Positions 1 to 8,298 of a DNA stretch of 64,000 nt are shown here, one piece after another. Below the pieces are notes generated by a model. The model was not told the DNA's origin. It ran no database searches and saw nothing but the letters and a program-made list of their open reading frames with translations. Positions within the stretch are counted from its first letter, which is position 1. Each line of letters opens with the position of its first letter. A program made the position numbers and the translations under genes. The stretch is from JBCCCJ01 sp039029315 (GTDB lineage Bacteria > Bacteroidota > Bacteroidia > J057): assembly GCA_039029315.1 (NCBI GenBank), contig JBCCGK010000039.1:29846-93845 (forward strand), read 5' to 3'.

Positions 1-764
1 CGAGAGAGCAAGCGATTCGAAGAAGCTTTTGCCTGCGCCTGACATTCTCCGATGGTTCGCTCTAGCCACTCTCTGTTGGGACTGAATCCTTCCTGATGGA
101 GGGAGAGGGCGTATTGAAAGGAGAAGGCGGCTTGTTCCCAATTGCGTTGAGATTGCAGCCCCTGCGCCTTCACCAAATGATGCTCGAAGGTGAGAATCTG
201 TTGAATCCATTCGATTTTCAACTCCAGCTCTTCCCGGGAGAAAGGAAGTTGCTCATGAAGATAGGCATTGGCTTGTGTGAAATGTGAAAGTGCTTTGTTC
301 CACACTTGCTGTTCCATGCACTCCGCCCCCAAATCCAGATGATAAGTGTATTGGAGAGCCAATTGGCATAATTCGATCTTGTGAGAGATGACGTCCTCTG
401 TCAACTGAAAGTCTGGCTGATGGAGTTGGTTGGCCTGTCGATATTGGTGTTGGGCCTTGAACCATTCTCCTTGTTCGAAGTGCTCGTCTGCAGCCTTGAT
501 GCACTCGATAAAGCTCAACATGGGCTGATGCTGTTGTTCGAGACTTTCCAGAAAACTATCTAGCTGCCGCGTCGTCTGCTTGATCGCTTCCTTTTGCTTG
601 GAAGTACGGCCCTGCCCAAATCGTTTGCACTTTCGAGACAAGGCCAAGGCTTGGTCATACAGACTTTTCTCTCCACTTTTAAGAGAAGAAATCAGACTTC
701 CCAGGGCAGATTCGACATCTTGTTGGGCTATCTGTACCTTCACTTGTTCCATCAAATAACTCAT
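1..764 (-). CDS. Helical repeat protein with possible effector-associated N-terminal domain, C-terminus cut by window edge
   Basis: An open frame starts at ATG 764 on the minus strand (MSYLMEQVKVQIAQQ...) and runs without a stop to base 1, giving about 254 residues. An alternative start is Met5 at 752. The first ~75 residues form a small all-helical, Leu/Ala/Gln-rich unit (IAQQDVESALGSLISSL, then LYDQALALSRKCKRFGQG). This resembles the short N-terminal effector-associated domains (EAD11-like) of bacterial conflict proteins; that is my impression of the pattern and is not verified. The rest is TPR-like, with A/F/Y spacing such as EHFEQGEWFKAQHQYRQA and QRNWEQAAFSFQYAL, so it is probably a protein-interaction scaffold. 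No signal peptide is visible, so it should be cytoplasmic. The C-terminus, which could carry an effector domain, is outside the window. It is probably a real gene, because the reading stays open and codon use matches its neighbours. Confidence 0.7.
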   Translation of the reverse strand, partial: MSYLMEQVKVQIAQQDVESALGSLISSLKSGEKSLYDQALALSRKCKRFGQGRTSKQKEAIKQTTRQLDSFLESLEQQHQPMLSFIECIKAADEHFEQGEWFKAQHQYRQANQLHQPDFQLTEDVISHKIELCQLALQYTYHLDLGAECMEQQVWNKALSHFTQANAYLHEQLPFSREELELKIEWIQQILTFEHHLVKAQGLQSQRNWEQAAFSFQYALSLHQEGFSPNREWLERTIGECQAQAKASSNRLLS

Positions 765-814
765 AAGAAAAGGTTTGTAGTTAGGTTAGGTAGAACTTAA
801 GTATGGGATTATGA

Positions 815-931
815 ACTCCTTGGAAGGAGGGAATAATCGGACGTTTTATACAAGTTGTAGGGACAGTATCTTATGATCTAGCAGATGGTAAACCAATAGG
901 TGTTTTCATTCCAAAGACACAAAATCTTTAG
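815..931 (+). pseudogene. Remnant of a protein C-terminus, possibly a toxin tail
   Basis: A 38-codon open stretch with no start codon follows an in-frame TGA. It reads TPWKEGIIGRFIQVVGTVSY and continues to ...GVFIPKTQNL before TAG at 929-931. It reads like the end of a folded protein: alternating hydrophobics, a glycine turn and a short basic tail. No ATG and no upstream domain exist in this frame, so if coding it is a decayed 3' end. Together with the next fragment it resembles an eroded toxin-tail/immunity arrangement of the kind found behind Rhs genes. I do not recognise the family. Confidence 0.35.
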
Positions 932-981
932 CAAAAAAACAGGCAAGAGTTGGAATGATATTGGTCAAAACAGGAAGGTAG

Positions 982-1140
982 AGTTACCGCAAGAACTCTA
1001 GAGATGGATGGGTAGAAAATAAATATTCGCTTATTGATTCTCAACTTACACTCCCTTTGCAATTCCTCCTAGAAGATATGATTGAATGGCAAGTTTTGAT
1101 ACCTAAACTGTACGATCATTTCAATAAATGGTATATTTGA
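982..1140 (+). pseudogene. Remnant of a small protein C-terminus, possibly immunity-like
   Basis: Fifty-two codons follow a TAG at 979-981 and end at TGA 1138-1140, in a different frame from the fragment 50 bases upstream. There is no usable start codon. The peptide (SYRKNSRDGWVENKYSLIDS, then a hydrophobic helix, ending LYDHFNKWYI) has a sensible amino-acid mix with many aromatic residues, unlike random AT-rich intergenic sequence. The size and position just after the other remnant suggest a broken immunity-type gene. This is an inference from layout only, and the family is not recognised. Confidence 0.3.
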
Positions 1141-1452
1141 CAATAACTGAAAATTGCGTTTTCTAATCATTGTCTGATTCCCACATCGGCTATACAGAAT
1201 TGGCCCCAAAATCAATCGAATATATGCCCGCTCATGCCTTGACTATAGCCTGAGCGAGACATAAGCAAGCTTCTGTATTGCATTCAGGGAAACGATGATT
1301 CTTCCCCGCTCAGAAGGGATGCTGAATCTACCCTCCTTTCTTCTCCCGGAGACAGAGCATCCTCGGCCTCACAACCACATCCGCAGGATTGGGTGATATT
1401 GGAATTTATCCAGCGAATCCTGTGTTGTATTCGTCTTTTAACAAAAAAAACT
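1141..1452. other. Intergenic region with no recognised feature
   Basis: About 310 bases between the decayed fragment and the first secreted-protein gene. I see no convincing RNA gene, repeat or exact TAnnTTTG element. An in-frame upstream extension of the next gene to 1393 exists, but it would put an unlikely leader before a perfect signal peptide. Confidence 0.4.
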
Positions 1453-2208
1453 ATGAAACACGCACTACTCCTGTTCATCTGCTTCCCCATTTGCCTGTTT
1501 AGCCAAACCTCTCCTGCAAATGATTTTGTGGCCGGAATGAGTATGTGTCATCTCCTGGCCGAATATCCAGATAATCCAGTCATTCGCGGCAAATTGATCC
1601 AGGAAGTAGATCAGGGAATACAGGTGGAGGTCTTGGAGGTATATCGAGGCTATGTACCTGAAACTGTTATCACGATCTGGGATGGAGCACCCATTCGATA
1701 TTATACCAAGCATGCTAGGGATTTGTTTGCCCCCGATGCGGAGGAGGCCGTTATGATTCTGTTTCCGATTGATAGTATCATCAATCCCTGGGATCAATTG
1801 GGAGATTATGGCATTCGTTGTATGAACTGGTGCGCTGCTCATATGATTCGAGAGGGAGATCTATTGAAAGGCGGGTTTCGCTTGCCATCAGCCAATGATC
1901 TTGGTGTAGGCGAATTCCCCCTTAAGGACTTTGTGAAGGAAGCCAAAGGCTGTATCAAAACAGGCTGGGGACCCACTGGCATTTTTCCCAATCCTGCCAA
2001 AGATATCATCCATATCGATGGGGTAGGACAAATCGATCAGATCAAGTTGTGGAATATTTTGGGGCAGGATGTTCTGGGTATTCATAAACCAGAATTCCCT
2101 GTTGAGCTGTCTGTCTCTCATCTCGCTTCAGGGGTGTATATATTGACCTTGCATCGTGAAGGAAGCTTTGTCGCAAAGGAAAAAGTGAGAATCATCACAG
2201 GTCGTTAA
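1453..2208 (+). CDS. Secreted protein with T9SS type A sorting domain
   Basis: A 251-residue protein. ATG 1453 was chosen over the upstream in-frame 1393 because it begins a clean signal peptide (MKHALLLFICFPICLFSQ, cut near residue 18). Residues ~20-165 form a Cys-containing beta-rich domain (VIRGKLIQEVDQGIQVEVLE, then VYRGYVPETVITIWDG). It loosely recalls netrin/TIMP-like folds in bacterial secreted proteins, but the family is unproven. Residues ~172-251 are a typical Por-secretion C-terminal domain: FPNPAKDIIHIDG, a LWNILGQDV strand, and SGVYILTL near the end. The protein should be exported through Sec and then the type IX system to the surface or medium. The next gene is a paralogue in the same orientation, with 107 nt between them. 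The catalytic or binding role is unknown. Confidence 0.85.
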   Translation: MKHALLLFICFPICLFSQTSPANDFVAGMSMCHLLAEYPDNPVIRGKLIQEVDQGIQVEVLEVYRGYVPETVITIWDGAPIRYYTKHARDLFAPDAEEAVMILFPIDSIINPWDQLGDYGIRCMNWCAAHMIREGDLLKGGFRLPSANDLGVGEFPLKDFVKEAKGCIKTGWGPTGIFPNPAKDIIHIDGVGQIDQIKLWNILGQDVLGIHKPEFPVELSVSHLASGVYILTLHREGSFVAKEKVRIITGR

Positions 2209-2223
2209 TGCCTTCAGGCATTA
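2206..2223 (+). terminator. Perfect hairpin overlapping the stop codon
   Basis: The 7-bp stem TAATGCC/GGCATTA with loop TTCA starts on the stop codon of the preceding gene. No strong T tract follows, so it may be a weak terminator or an mRNA 3'-end stabiliser. Confidence 0.4.
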
Positions 2224-2315
2224 TCAGATTTACTTTGTAATATTAAGTTTTGGATGTTCCTGGAACCCCTCCCCATCCAAATTGTGTGTTTGGGTCTTCT
2301 AATCTTTTGATAACT

Positions 2316-3131
2316 ATGAAACACTTGGCCATTCTCTTATTTCTGCTCGGCCTGTCTTTTCCTGCCTTGAGCTGTTCCTTTCATGTCGATGATTTTTGCA
2401 CGACAGTATCAACATATCCCCACAGACCTGTGATTCTTGGTAAATTGATCAGTGAAATAGATCATGGAGTTCAAGTACAGGTATTGCAAGTATTCAGAGG
2501 CACCGTAGAGGAACAGTGCATCATCATTCGTGATGGCGAAACATTTGAGTGCAATGGAACCTTTTCCCGCAGAGCCATTCATCTGTTTGGGGAGCAACAA
2601 GATGAAGCCGTTCTGCTGCTTTCTCCGATTGAAACAGCTGTGCATCCTTGGGAGCAAGTAGGCGAATATAGCAATCGTGATGTCCCCTTTGTGACTCCCT
2701 CCCTTGTCAATGATGGAGGTCTTTTGAGTGGAGCCTTTACCTATGATCAGGTCAGCGGAGTCTCTGTATTTGGATTCCCTTTTACTGAGTTTATGGACAG
2801 GGTACAGGAATGTGCTCCTGGAAACTGGGAGCTTAGTTATCCCGATGACAGAACAGCTGTCTGTAAGGAGGAAAATAGTCAAGATCCTCGCATATTTTTT
2901 GTGGCAGCATATCCCAATCCTGTGACCCATTCCCTGACCGTAGATGTAGGAGCAGAAATTGAAGGAGAGGTGGAATTATATGATTTTCGGGCTCGCCTTG
3001 TCTATGCTAGTAGATCGAGTTCCTGGCCTGTGGAGATTTCCGTAAGCCATTTGCCGCCTGGAATCTATATCTTGTTGTACAAGCTTGGAGATGGGATACT
3101 GAGACAGCAAAAAATCCTCAAACAAACCTGA
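2316..3131 (+). CDS. Secreted paralogue with T9SS type A sorting domain
   Basis: A 271-residue protein starting at ATG 2316, where MKHLAILLFLLGLSFPALSC gives a signal peptide. An in-frame extension to 2250 would only add a non-signal leader. It is a clear paralogue of the gene just upstream: both have the order Y-P-x-x-P-V-I-x-G-K-L-I-x-E-x-D-x-G, then VQVLQVFRG, then a DEAVLLLSPI segment and a Pro-Trp-(D/E)-Q motif. Residues ~195-271 are the T9SS sorting domain (AYPNPVTHSLTVDVG, SHLPPGIYILLYKLG). Cysteines near the mature N-terminus (CSFHVDDFC) could make a disulfide. The pair probably arose by tandem duplication. The gene converges on the membrane-protein gene that ends at 3153, 22 nt away. 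Function unknown. Confidence 0.85.
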   Translation: MKHLAILLFLLGLSFPALSCSFHVDDFCTTVSTYPHRPVILGKLISEIDHGVQVQVLQVFRGTVEEQCIIIRDGETFECNGTFSRRAIHLFGEQQDEAVLLLSPIETAVHPWEQVGEYSNRDVPFVTPSLVNDGGLLSGAFTYDQVSGVSVFGFPFTEFMDRVQECAPGNWELSYPDDRTAVCKEENSQDPRIFFVAAYPNPVTHSLTVDVGAEIEGEVELYDFRARLVYASRSSSWPVEISVSHLPPGIYILLYKLGDGILRQQKILKQT

Positions 3132-3152
3132 CAATAAATCGAAAAGGCAGAC

Positions 3153-4727
3153 TTAGCGGAGGAGATAAAAGGGCCCTGTTTCTAGGTTGATTACTTCCAA
3201 TCTATCCTCCAAAGGTGCCCACCAGGCAGGATCAGATGTTGTGTCTGAAAAATCTACTTGTAGAATGATTTGACGGTAGACTTGTAGATCTGATTCTATA
3301 CCCGCTATCAGCGATTCATAGCTGCCACCCTCTGCCAACCAAATCGGTACAACTGTTATGCTTGCGCCAGAATATCGCCGGAGGTATTCGGCCCGAATCC
3401 AGCTGTCTGTCAGAATTATTCGATCATTTTCGCCAGCAAAGGTGGCCATTTCTCTGGCTTCCACTTCATATAGGTCATTCTCCCCGAACTGCAAATGGGC
3501 CATGCTTCCCCAGTAGTTGATGGCTCCTAGGGCATATGCAGGAATCGCCAACCAGGCCCGATGTGACATGAGTCGAAATCTCCCGATCAACAAACAAAGA
3601 AACAACATTTGTGGCAACCAGAACTCTGGATTGACGGGAACCCAGAAGAGAAAAAAGAGGGAATAGCTGAGCAGAGCAAGGGAGAGGAGTTTGGCAAGCT
3701 GTTGGTGTCTGGCAGAAGCGGCTTTCCATCTGTAGGGAAGCCGAATCAGATTGCTAAACATCCACAGGACAAAGCCAACTGAGATCCCGATCAGGATCAA
3801 GATCCAGTCCTGTTTGAGAGTGCGAACAAGAAAGGCCTCATCTGACAAACCGAAACCTGTCCTTGCAGTTCCGCTTGCGATTGACTCCAGCCCAAAGGCA
3901 AATTGCCCCCCTATGAAGCTACGTCCTGCACCGACACCTGCTTGGGTAAGCATCCCCATACCTGGTTCAGCCCAATAAGTGGAGGTATGCCCATAGCCCA
4001 CTAACCAGTTCCACATGTCTGCTAGACTCTGCATCTCCAGGACAGTCGTCATAACGCCGAGATAAGGGAGACCAACAAAGATTGCAAGAACAAGCAAATG
4101 AAGACCGATTAGAGATGTGCCTGACATCCTGTGTTGGTCTCGATTCCAGTAGATCCCAAACAAAAAAGCTGGAATGAACAAGATGTGTGATTGATGAAAG
4201 AGGATGGCGATGGCAAGCAAAGCACTGGCTAATAATCCCGAACTCAGGTGTTGTCTGGTTTGGGTGAGAAGCAATAGACATCCCATCAAGGCACAGAGCG
4301 GCATGATGTAGACTTCTACCACCGTGCTATAACACCAGATGCCATAGGACAATGCCGGAAGAGCTGTGGCAGCATAGGCTGTACGCATTGGCAAATCGAA
4401 CCGCTTGCGAACAAAGGTGTAGAAGAGCATGAGAAGGATCATTCCACAGATGGCATGCAGGAGTTCAATGCGAATATAGACTGCTACCGAAGCAGGCCAA
4501 AGAGAGATCCATGCTTTCATGAAGGGATGCCACAGCAGATGATGTGAATACCAACTGATTTCAGGGTCCAGTTCCAACTCATTGAGATAGGCGATGGAGT
4601 CGTGGGTGGCAGAGAAATTTTCGGTCAGGGTAAGCAGATACAAAAAGCCCCAGGGAAGAATTCCCAACAATTCTCGCCAGAATGGCAAGGCTTTGGGCGC
4701 TTCGACTTGAGGGGGGGAATCCGACAT
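3153..4727 (-). CDS. Multi-pass membrane protein, GT-C-like (protein O-mannosyltransferase/DUF2723-like)
   Basis: A 524-residue integral membrane protein with about ten hydrophobic helices. The first periplasmic loop after helix 1 carries acidic residues (TENFSATHDSIAYLNELELD), a usual place for the catalytic Asp/Glu of GT-C glycosyltransferases. A WCYSTVVEVYIMP segment near residue 133 resembles the conserved W...(A/V)EVY motif of DUF2723/TMEM260-type proteins. The C-terminal ~100 residues are a soluble domain (FAGENDRIILTDSWIRAEYL), probably periplasmic. Such proteins are expected to move sugars from a lipid carrier to proteins or lipids in the periplasm; the substrate cannot be read from sequence. 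The gene stands alone on the minus strand, divergent from larE with a ~240-nt gap. Confidence 0.6.
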   Translation of the reverse strand: MSDSPPQVEAPKALPFWRELLGILPWGFLYLLTLTENFSATHDSIAYLNELELDPEISWYSHHLLWHPFMKAWISLWPASVAVYIRIELLHAICGMILLMLFYTFVRKRFDLPMRTAYAATALPALSYGIWCYSTVVEVYIMPLCALMGCLLLLTQTRQHLSSGLLASALLAIAILFHQSHILFIPAFLFGIYWNRDQHRMSGTSLIGLHLLVLAIFVGLPYLGVMTTVLEMQSLADMWNWLVGYGHTSTYWAEPGMGMLTQAGVGAGRSFIGGQFAFGLESIASGTARTGFGLSDEAFLVRTLKQDWILILIGISVGFVLWMFSNLIRLPYRWKAASARHQQLAKLLSLALLSYSLFFLFWVPVNPEFWLPQMLFLCLLIGRFRLMSHRAWLAIPAYALGAINYWGSMAHLQFGENDLYEVEAREMATFAGENDRIILTDSWIRAEYLRRYSGASITVVPIWLAEGGSYESLIAGIESDLQVYRQIILQVDFSDTTSDPAWWAPLEDRLEVINLETGPFYLLR

Positions 4728-4967
4728 GAAGGGAATTTATACAAAATATCGGGCAAAGCATGGACCAACTGAATGCCAAAGCAAGATTGGGAGTGGTCGG
4801 GAAATAGTGGATGCTATTCTAGGTAGCCAAATCATGACGATTTCATCTTCGGTTTTCTATATCTGCCAGCTCTATCCTGCTCACATAAAACGATTGCTCC
4901 CAACATTCAGCAGACTTTCCTATGCAAAAGTCGGCTGTCTGTTCTATCTTTAGTCTAAAATCAGTCC

Positions 4968-5777
4968 ATGTCTCAACAACTGGCGCATTACATATCCAAA
5001 CTGGAAGATTGGTTTCATCCCCTGGAAGGAAGCATTACAGCCTTCTCTGGGGGGATAGACTCCACACTTGTGCTATTCCTGTCCAATAAGTTTTTGGGAA
5101 AAACCGGCATTGGGTGTATGTCCACATCAGCCAGTGTCAAGCAGAAGGACATCGCTTTTGCCAAAGAATTTTGTAAGCGATTTCAGATAGAGCTGGAAAT
5201 CATCGAAACCCGAGAGATCGATGATGAAAATTATCTGTCCAATCCCGCCAATCGCTGCTATTTTTGCAAAACGCATCTCTACACAGACCTCGGAACCATG
5301 GCGTCCAAATATCCTTCTTACACCCTCTTGAATGGAACCAATAAAGATGATTTGGGAGACTATCGGCCAGGTCTTATCGCTGCTTCCGAACATGAGATTC
5401 GTTCTCCCCTTGTAGAGTGTGGCATGAACAAACAAGATGTCAGGGACCTCGCCAAATACCTTGGCCTCCCCAATTGGGACAAACCTGCCAGCCCATGCCT
5501 GAGTTCCCGTGTGCCCTATGGCAATCGGATCACCGAGCAAAAACTTCGCCAGATAGAAGCTGCTGAAGGCATTCTCAATGCGCATGGATTTGAAGAAGTG
5601 CGGGTGAGGCATTTTGGTAAAGAGGCCCGGATTGAAGTGCCAGAAGCTTATCTGTTGCACCTAAAGGCTGTTTTTGGGCCCATAGAAAGTTCCATCAAGG
5701 ACCTGGGTTTTGATCTTTGCACCATTGATCAAGAAGGCTTTGTCTCTGGCAAACTGAACCGCTCTCTGAATTCCTGA
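4968..5777 (+). CDS. larE: LarE, ATP-dependent sacrificial sulfur transferase
   Basis: 269 residues, full family length (L. plantarum LarE is 276). It acts in nickel-pincer nucleotide cofactor synthesis: it adenylates the carboxylates of P2CMN and donates cysteine sulfur to make the dithio form. The N-terminus has the PP-loop FSGGIDST at residues 26-33. Cys177 in ASPCLSSRVPYG matches the sacrificial Cys176 of the L. plantarum enzyme. A further pair (NRCYFCKTH, Cys97 and Cys100) is a usual LarE feature. The start ATG 4968 precedes MSQQLAHYISKLEDWF. The larB start codon lies 4 nt after the stop, so the two are one operon. No larA or larC is adjacent; larC lies 4 kb downstream. Confidence 0.93.
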   Translation: MSQQLAHYISKLEDWFHPLEGSITAFSGGIDSTLVLFLSNKFLGKTGIGCMSTSASVKQKDIAFAKEFCKRFQIELEIIETREIDDENYLSNPANRCYFCKTHLYTDLGTMASKYPSYTLLNGTNKDDLGDYRPGLIAASEHEIRSPLVECGMNKQDVRDLAKYLGLPNWDKPASPCLSSRVPYGNRITEQKLRQIEAAEGILNAHGFEEVRVRHFGKEARIEVPEAYLLHLKAVFGPIESSIKDLGFDLCTIDQEGFVSGKLNRSLNS

Positions 5778-5781
5778 ATGT

Positions 5782-6444
5782 ATGAACACTTTTCACATTG
5801 ATTGGGATCGGGAAGGGCGATTGGGATTCCCCGAGGTGATCTATGGGGCTGGAAAATCTCCAGAAGTATTGCTGGAATTGCTCGCGTCTTATGTGGCAGA
5901 TGACAAAAATGCCCTGATCACCAAACTCCAGGCTGAAAAAGCTCCGCCTCTGCTGAGGCAATATCCTGATGCCTTTTTTGATCAGGAGTCAGGAATCTTT
6001 TTGCTTCGCGAGGAAGAATTGAGTGCGCAACAAGCAAGAATTGGCATAGTCGCCGGGGGTACTTCCGATTTGTTTGTGGTCAATGAGATTCATTATACCC
6101 TCCAATATTTGGGAATCCGATCTGAACGAATCGTGGATGTTGGGGTCTCTGGCCTCCATCGACTGCTCAGTCGTCTGGATCACCTCAAATCGTTTTCTGT
6201 TCTGATAGGAGTAGCCGGATTTGAAGCAGCCCTTCCAACTGTCCTTGGCGGTCTGTTGCCTCAACCGATCATTGCTGTCCCGACTAGCGTAGGCTATGGG
6301 GTAGGAGAGGGAGGGAAAGCAGCTCTCCATGCATTATTGGCCAGTTGCGCCAATGGGATTACTGTGGTCAACATCGACAATGGTTATGGGGCTGCCATCG
6401 CTGCCTTTCGGATGTTGGGGATGGGGAATAGCGAATCGTTGTAG
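5782..6444 (+). CDS. larB: LarB, nicotinate-mononucleotide carboxylase of nickel-pincer cofactor synthesis
   Basis: 220 residues. LarB carboxylates the pyridinium ring of nicotinic acid adenine dinucleotide at C5 and hydrolyses the phosphoanhydride to give P2CMN, the substrate of LarE. The protein carries the AIR-carboxylase (PurE-like) fold signature: GIVAGGTSD near residue 89, then a Rossmann-like segment ending in VLIGVAGFEAALP, and PTSVGYG-GEGG-AALHALLASC near residue 172. The N-terminal ~80 residues (FHIDWDREGRLGFPEVIYGA) match the LarB lead-in containing the R-G-PE-(V/I)-(I/V)-Y-G-GK motif. It is translationally adjacent to larE (4-nt gap). A loose inverted repeat (TTGTAGC/GCTACAA) overlaps its stop codon but lacks a T tract. 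Confidence 0.92.
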   Translation: MNTFHIDWDREGRLGFPEVIYGAGKSPEVLLELLASYVADDKNALITKLQAEKAPPLLRQYPDAFFDQESGIFLLREEELSAQQARIGIVAGGTSDLFVVNEIHYTLQYLGIRSERIVDVGVSGLHRLLSRLDHLKSFSVLIGVAGFEAALPTVLGGLLPQPIIAVPTSVGYGVGEGGKAALHALLASCANGITVVNIDNGYGAAIAAFRMLGMGNSESL

Positions 6445-6489
6445 CAACAGCTTGTAATCTGTCGCTACAAAAAAATCAAAGATTTCCAG

Positions 6490-6497
6490 TAAATTTG
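6490..6497 (+). promoter_or_regulatory. TAnnTTTG -7 element before ettA
   Basis: TAAATTTG exactly matches the Bacteroidota housekeeping -7 consensus and lies 36 nt upstream of the chosen ettA start. No convincing TTG -33 box at the right spacing was seen. Confidence 0.4.
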
Positions 6498-6533
6498 CCC
6501 CATTCACTCACAACTCGGTACCCAACACACGCT

Positions 6534-8204
6534 ATGTCCGACAAAAAAATTATCTTTTCTATGCAGGGGGTAAGCAAAATCTACCCTCCAAACAAAGAAG
6601 TCCTCAAAAATATCTGGCTGTCTTTCTATTATGGTGCCAAAATTGGCGTTCTGGGCCTCAATGGTTCTGGTAAATCCAGCCTGTTAAAAATTATTGCAGG
6701 GCTTGACCAGGATTATCAGGGAAAAATTGTGTTCGATAAAGAATACAAAATTGGGTTTCTTCCCCAGGAACCAGAATTGGATGAAAGCAAAACTGTCAAG
6801 GAAATCGTCCAGGAAGGCGTACAACATATCGTGGATCTGATCGCAGCCTATGATGCAGCCTCCGACAAACTGGCAGAACCACTGGGCGATGAGGAAATGA
6901 TGCAAGCCATCGAAGAGCAAGGAGAATTGCTCGAAAAAATGGAAAATCTGGATGCCTGGAACCTGGATCATACTTTGGAAGTTGCTATGGAAGCACTTCG
7001 CTGTCCTCCTGATGATACGCCTGCTGCTGTCCTCTCTGGAGGAGAACGAAGAAGGGTAGCACTCTGTCGGTTGTTGTTGTCCAAGCCAGATATTCTTCTG
7101 TTGGATGAGCCAACCAACCATCTGGATGCTGAAAGTGTGCATTGGCTGGAGCAGTTTTTGAAGTCCTTTCCAGGCACTGTTATTGCCGTTACACACGATA
7201 GATACTTTCTGGATAATGTCGCGGGTTGGATACTGGAATTGGACAGAGGAGAAGGGATTCCCTGGGAAGGGAATTACAGCTCCTGGCTGGACCAAAAAGC
7301 GGATCGACTGGCAAAGGAAGAGAAAGCCGAAAGCAAACGCCAAAAAATCCTGCGCCGGGAACTGGAATGGACCCGAATGGGACAGAAGGCCCGACAAGCC
7401 AAAGGGAAGGCCCGCCTGAATGCCTATGAGGAGATGTCCAGGGCAGAAGCCAAAGAAAAAGAAGCCAAACTGGAATTGGTCATCCCGGCAGGTCAACGAT
7501 TGGGGAATGATGTCATAGAAGTGCAGAATATTACCAAATCCTATGACAATCGAATCCTGATTGAGAATCTGAGTTTTACCATCCCAAGAAATGCAATTGT
7601 AGGCATCATTGGTCCCAATGGTGTTGGAAAATCGACCCTGTTTCGAATGATCATGGGAGAGGAAAAGCCAAATAGTGGCAACATTCAGATTGGTCAGACA
7701 GTACAGCTGGCTTATGTGGATCAGTCTCACAAAGAATTGCTTCCAGAAAAAACAGTATATGAAGTCGTAAGTGGCGGGCATGAATTTCTGAATGTAGGTG
7801 GAAGGGCTATCCATGCCAGAGGCTATTTGGGAAAATTCAACTTTAAGGGAGGAGATCAGCAAAAAAAGGTTGGTGTGCTGTCAGGAGGAGAAAGAAACCG
7901 ATTGCACCTTGCCATGACCCTCAAGCAAGGAGCCAATGTTGTGCTGCTGGATGAGCCAACCAATGACATTGATGTGAACACCTTGCAAGCCCTGGAAGGG
8001 GCCATAGAGAATTTCGCTGGCTGTGCCTTGGTGATATCCCATGATCGCTGGTTCATTGACAAATTGGCCACCCATATTCTTGCTTATGAGGATGAAGGAG
8101 AAGTTGTCTTCTTTGAAGGAAACTTCAGCGCCTATGAAGCCAATAAGAAAGAACGACTAGGCGATACGCAACCACGTAGACCAAGATTCAAAAGTTTGTT
8201 ATAG
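6534..8204 (+). CDS. ettA: EttA-type ABC-F translational throttle ATPase
   Basis: 556 residues from ATG 6534 (MSDKKIIFSMQGVSKIYPP), which matches the ~555-residue family length. The in-frame upstream ATG at 6495 adds 13 residues that overlap the -7 element, so I reject it. There are two ABC domains: Walker A GLNGSGKSS and GPNGVGKST, signatures LSGGERRR and LSGGERNR, and Walker B regions ILLLDEPTNHLD and VVLLDEPTNDID. The charged linker between them (MGQKARQAKGKARLNAYEEM) is the P-site tRNA-interaction motif region typical of EttA. EttA binds the ribosomal E site and couples initiation to the ATP/ADP ratio. It is cytoplasmic. It follows larB in the same direction but probably has its own promoter. 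It has no evident functional link to the lar genes. Confidence 0.93.
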   Translation: MSDKKIIFSMQGVSKIYPPNKEVLKNIWLSFYYGAKIGVLGLNGSGKSSLLKIIAGLDQDYQGKIVFDKEYKIGFLPQEPELDESKTVKEIVQEGVQHIVDLIAAYDAASDKLAEPLGDEEMMQAIEEQGELLEKMENLDAWNLDHTLEVAMEALRCPPDDTPAAVLSGGERRRVALCRLLLSKPDILLLDEPTNHLDAESVHWLEQFLKSFPGTVIAVTHDRYFLDNVAGWILELDRGEGIPWEGNYSSWLDQKADRLAKEEKAESKRQKILRRELEWTRMGQKARQAKGKARLNAYEEMSRAEAKEKEAKLELVIPAGQRLGNDVIEVQNITKSYDNRILIENLSFTIPRNAIVGIIGPNGVGKSTLFRMIMGEEKPNSGNIQIGQTVQLAYVDQSHKELLPEKTVYEVVSGGHEFLNVGGRAIHARGYLGKFNFKGGDQQKKVGVLSGGERNRLHLAMTLKQGANVVLLDEPTNDIDVNTLQALEGAIENFAGCALVISHDRWFIDKLATHILAYEDEGEVVFFEGNFSAYEANKKERLGDTQPRRPRFKSLL

Positions 8205-8298
8205 ACAATGCGGGCTGCGGCAGAAGAGCGCCAGAAAAAATTATTGTATCGCTTCTTCCAACCTTAGCCTGATTCCTATCATACACTCCCTTTCTCAT

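Noticed and set aside
6439..6470. Inverted repeat TTGTAGC/GCTACAA over the larB stop as a terminator
   Set aside because: The 18-nt loop and an A run instead of a T run after the stem make it unconvincing.
6684..7862. 392-codon open frame on the minus strand
   Set aside because: It lies fully antisense to the well-supported ettA gene, and its translation has no recognisable domain and an implausible Phe/Cys-rich composition.
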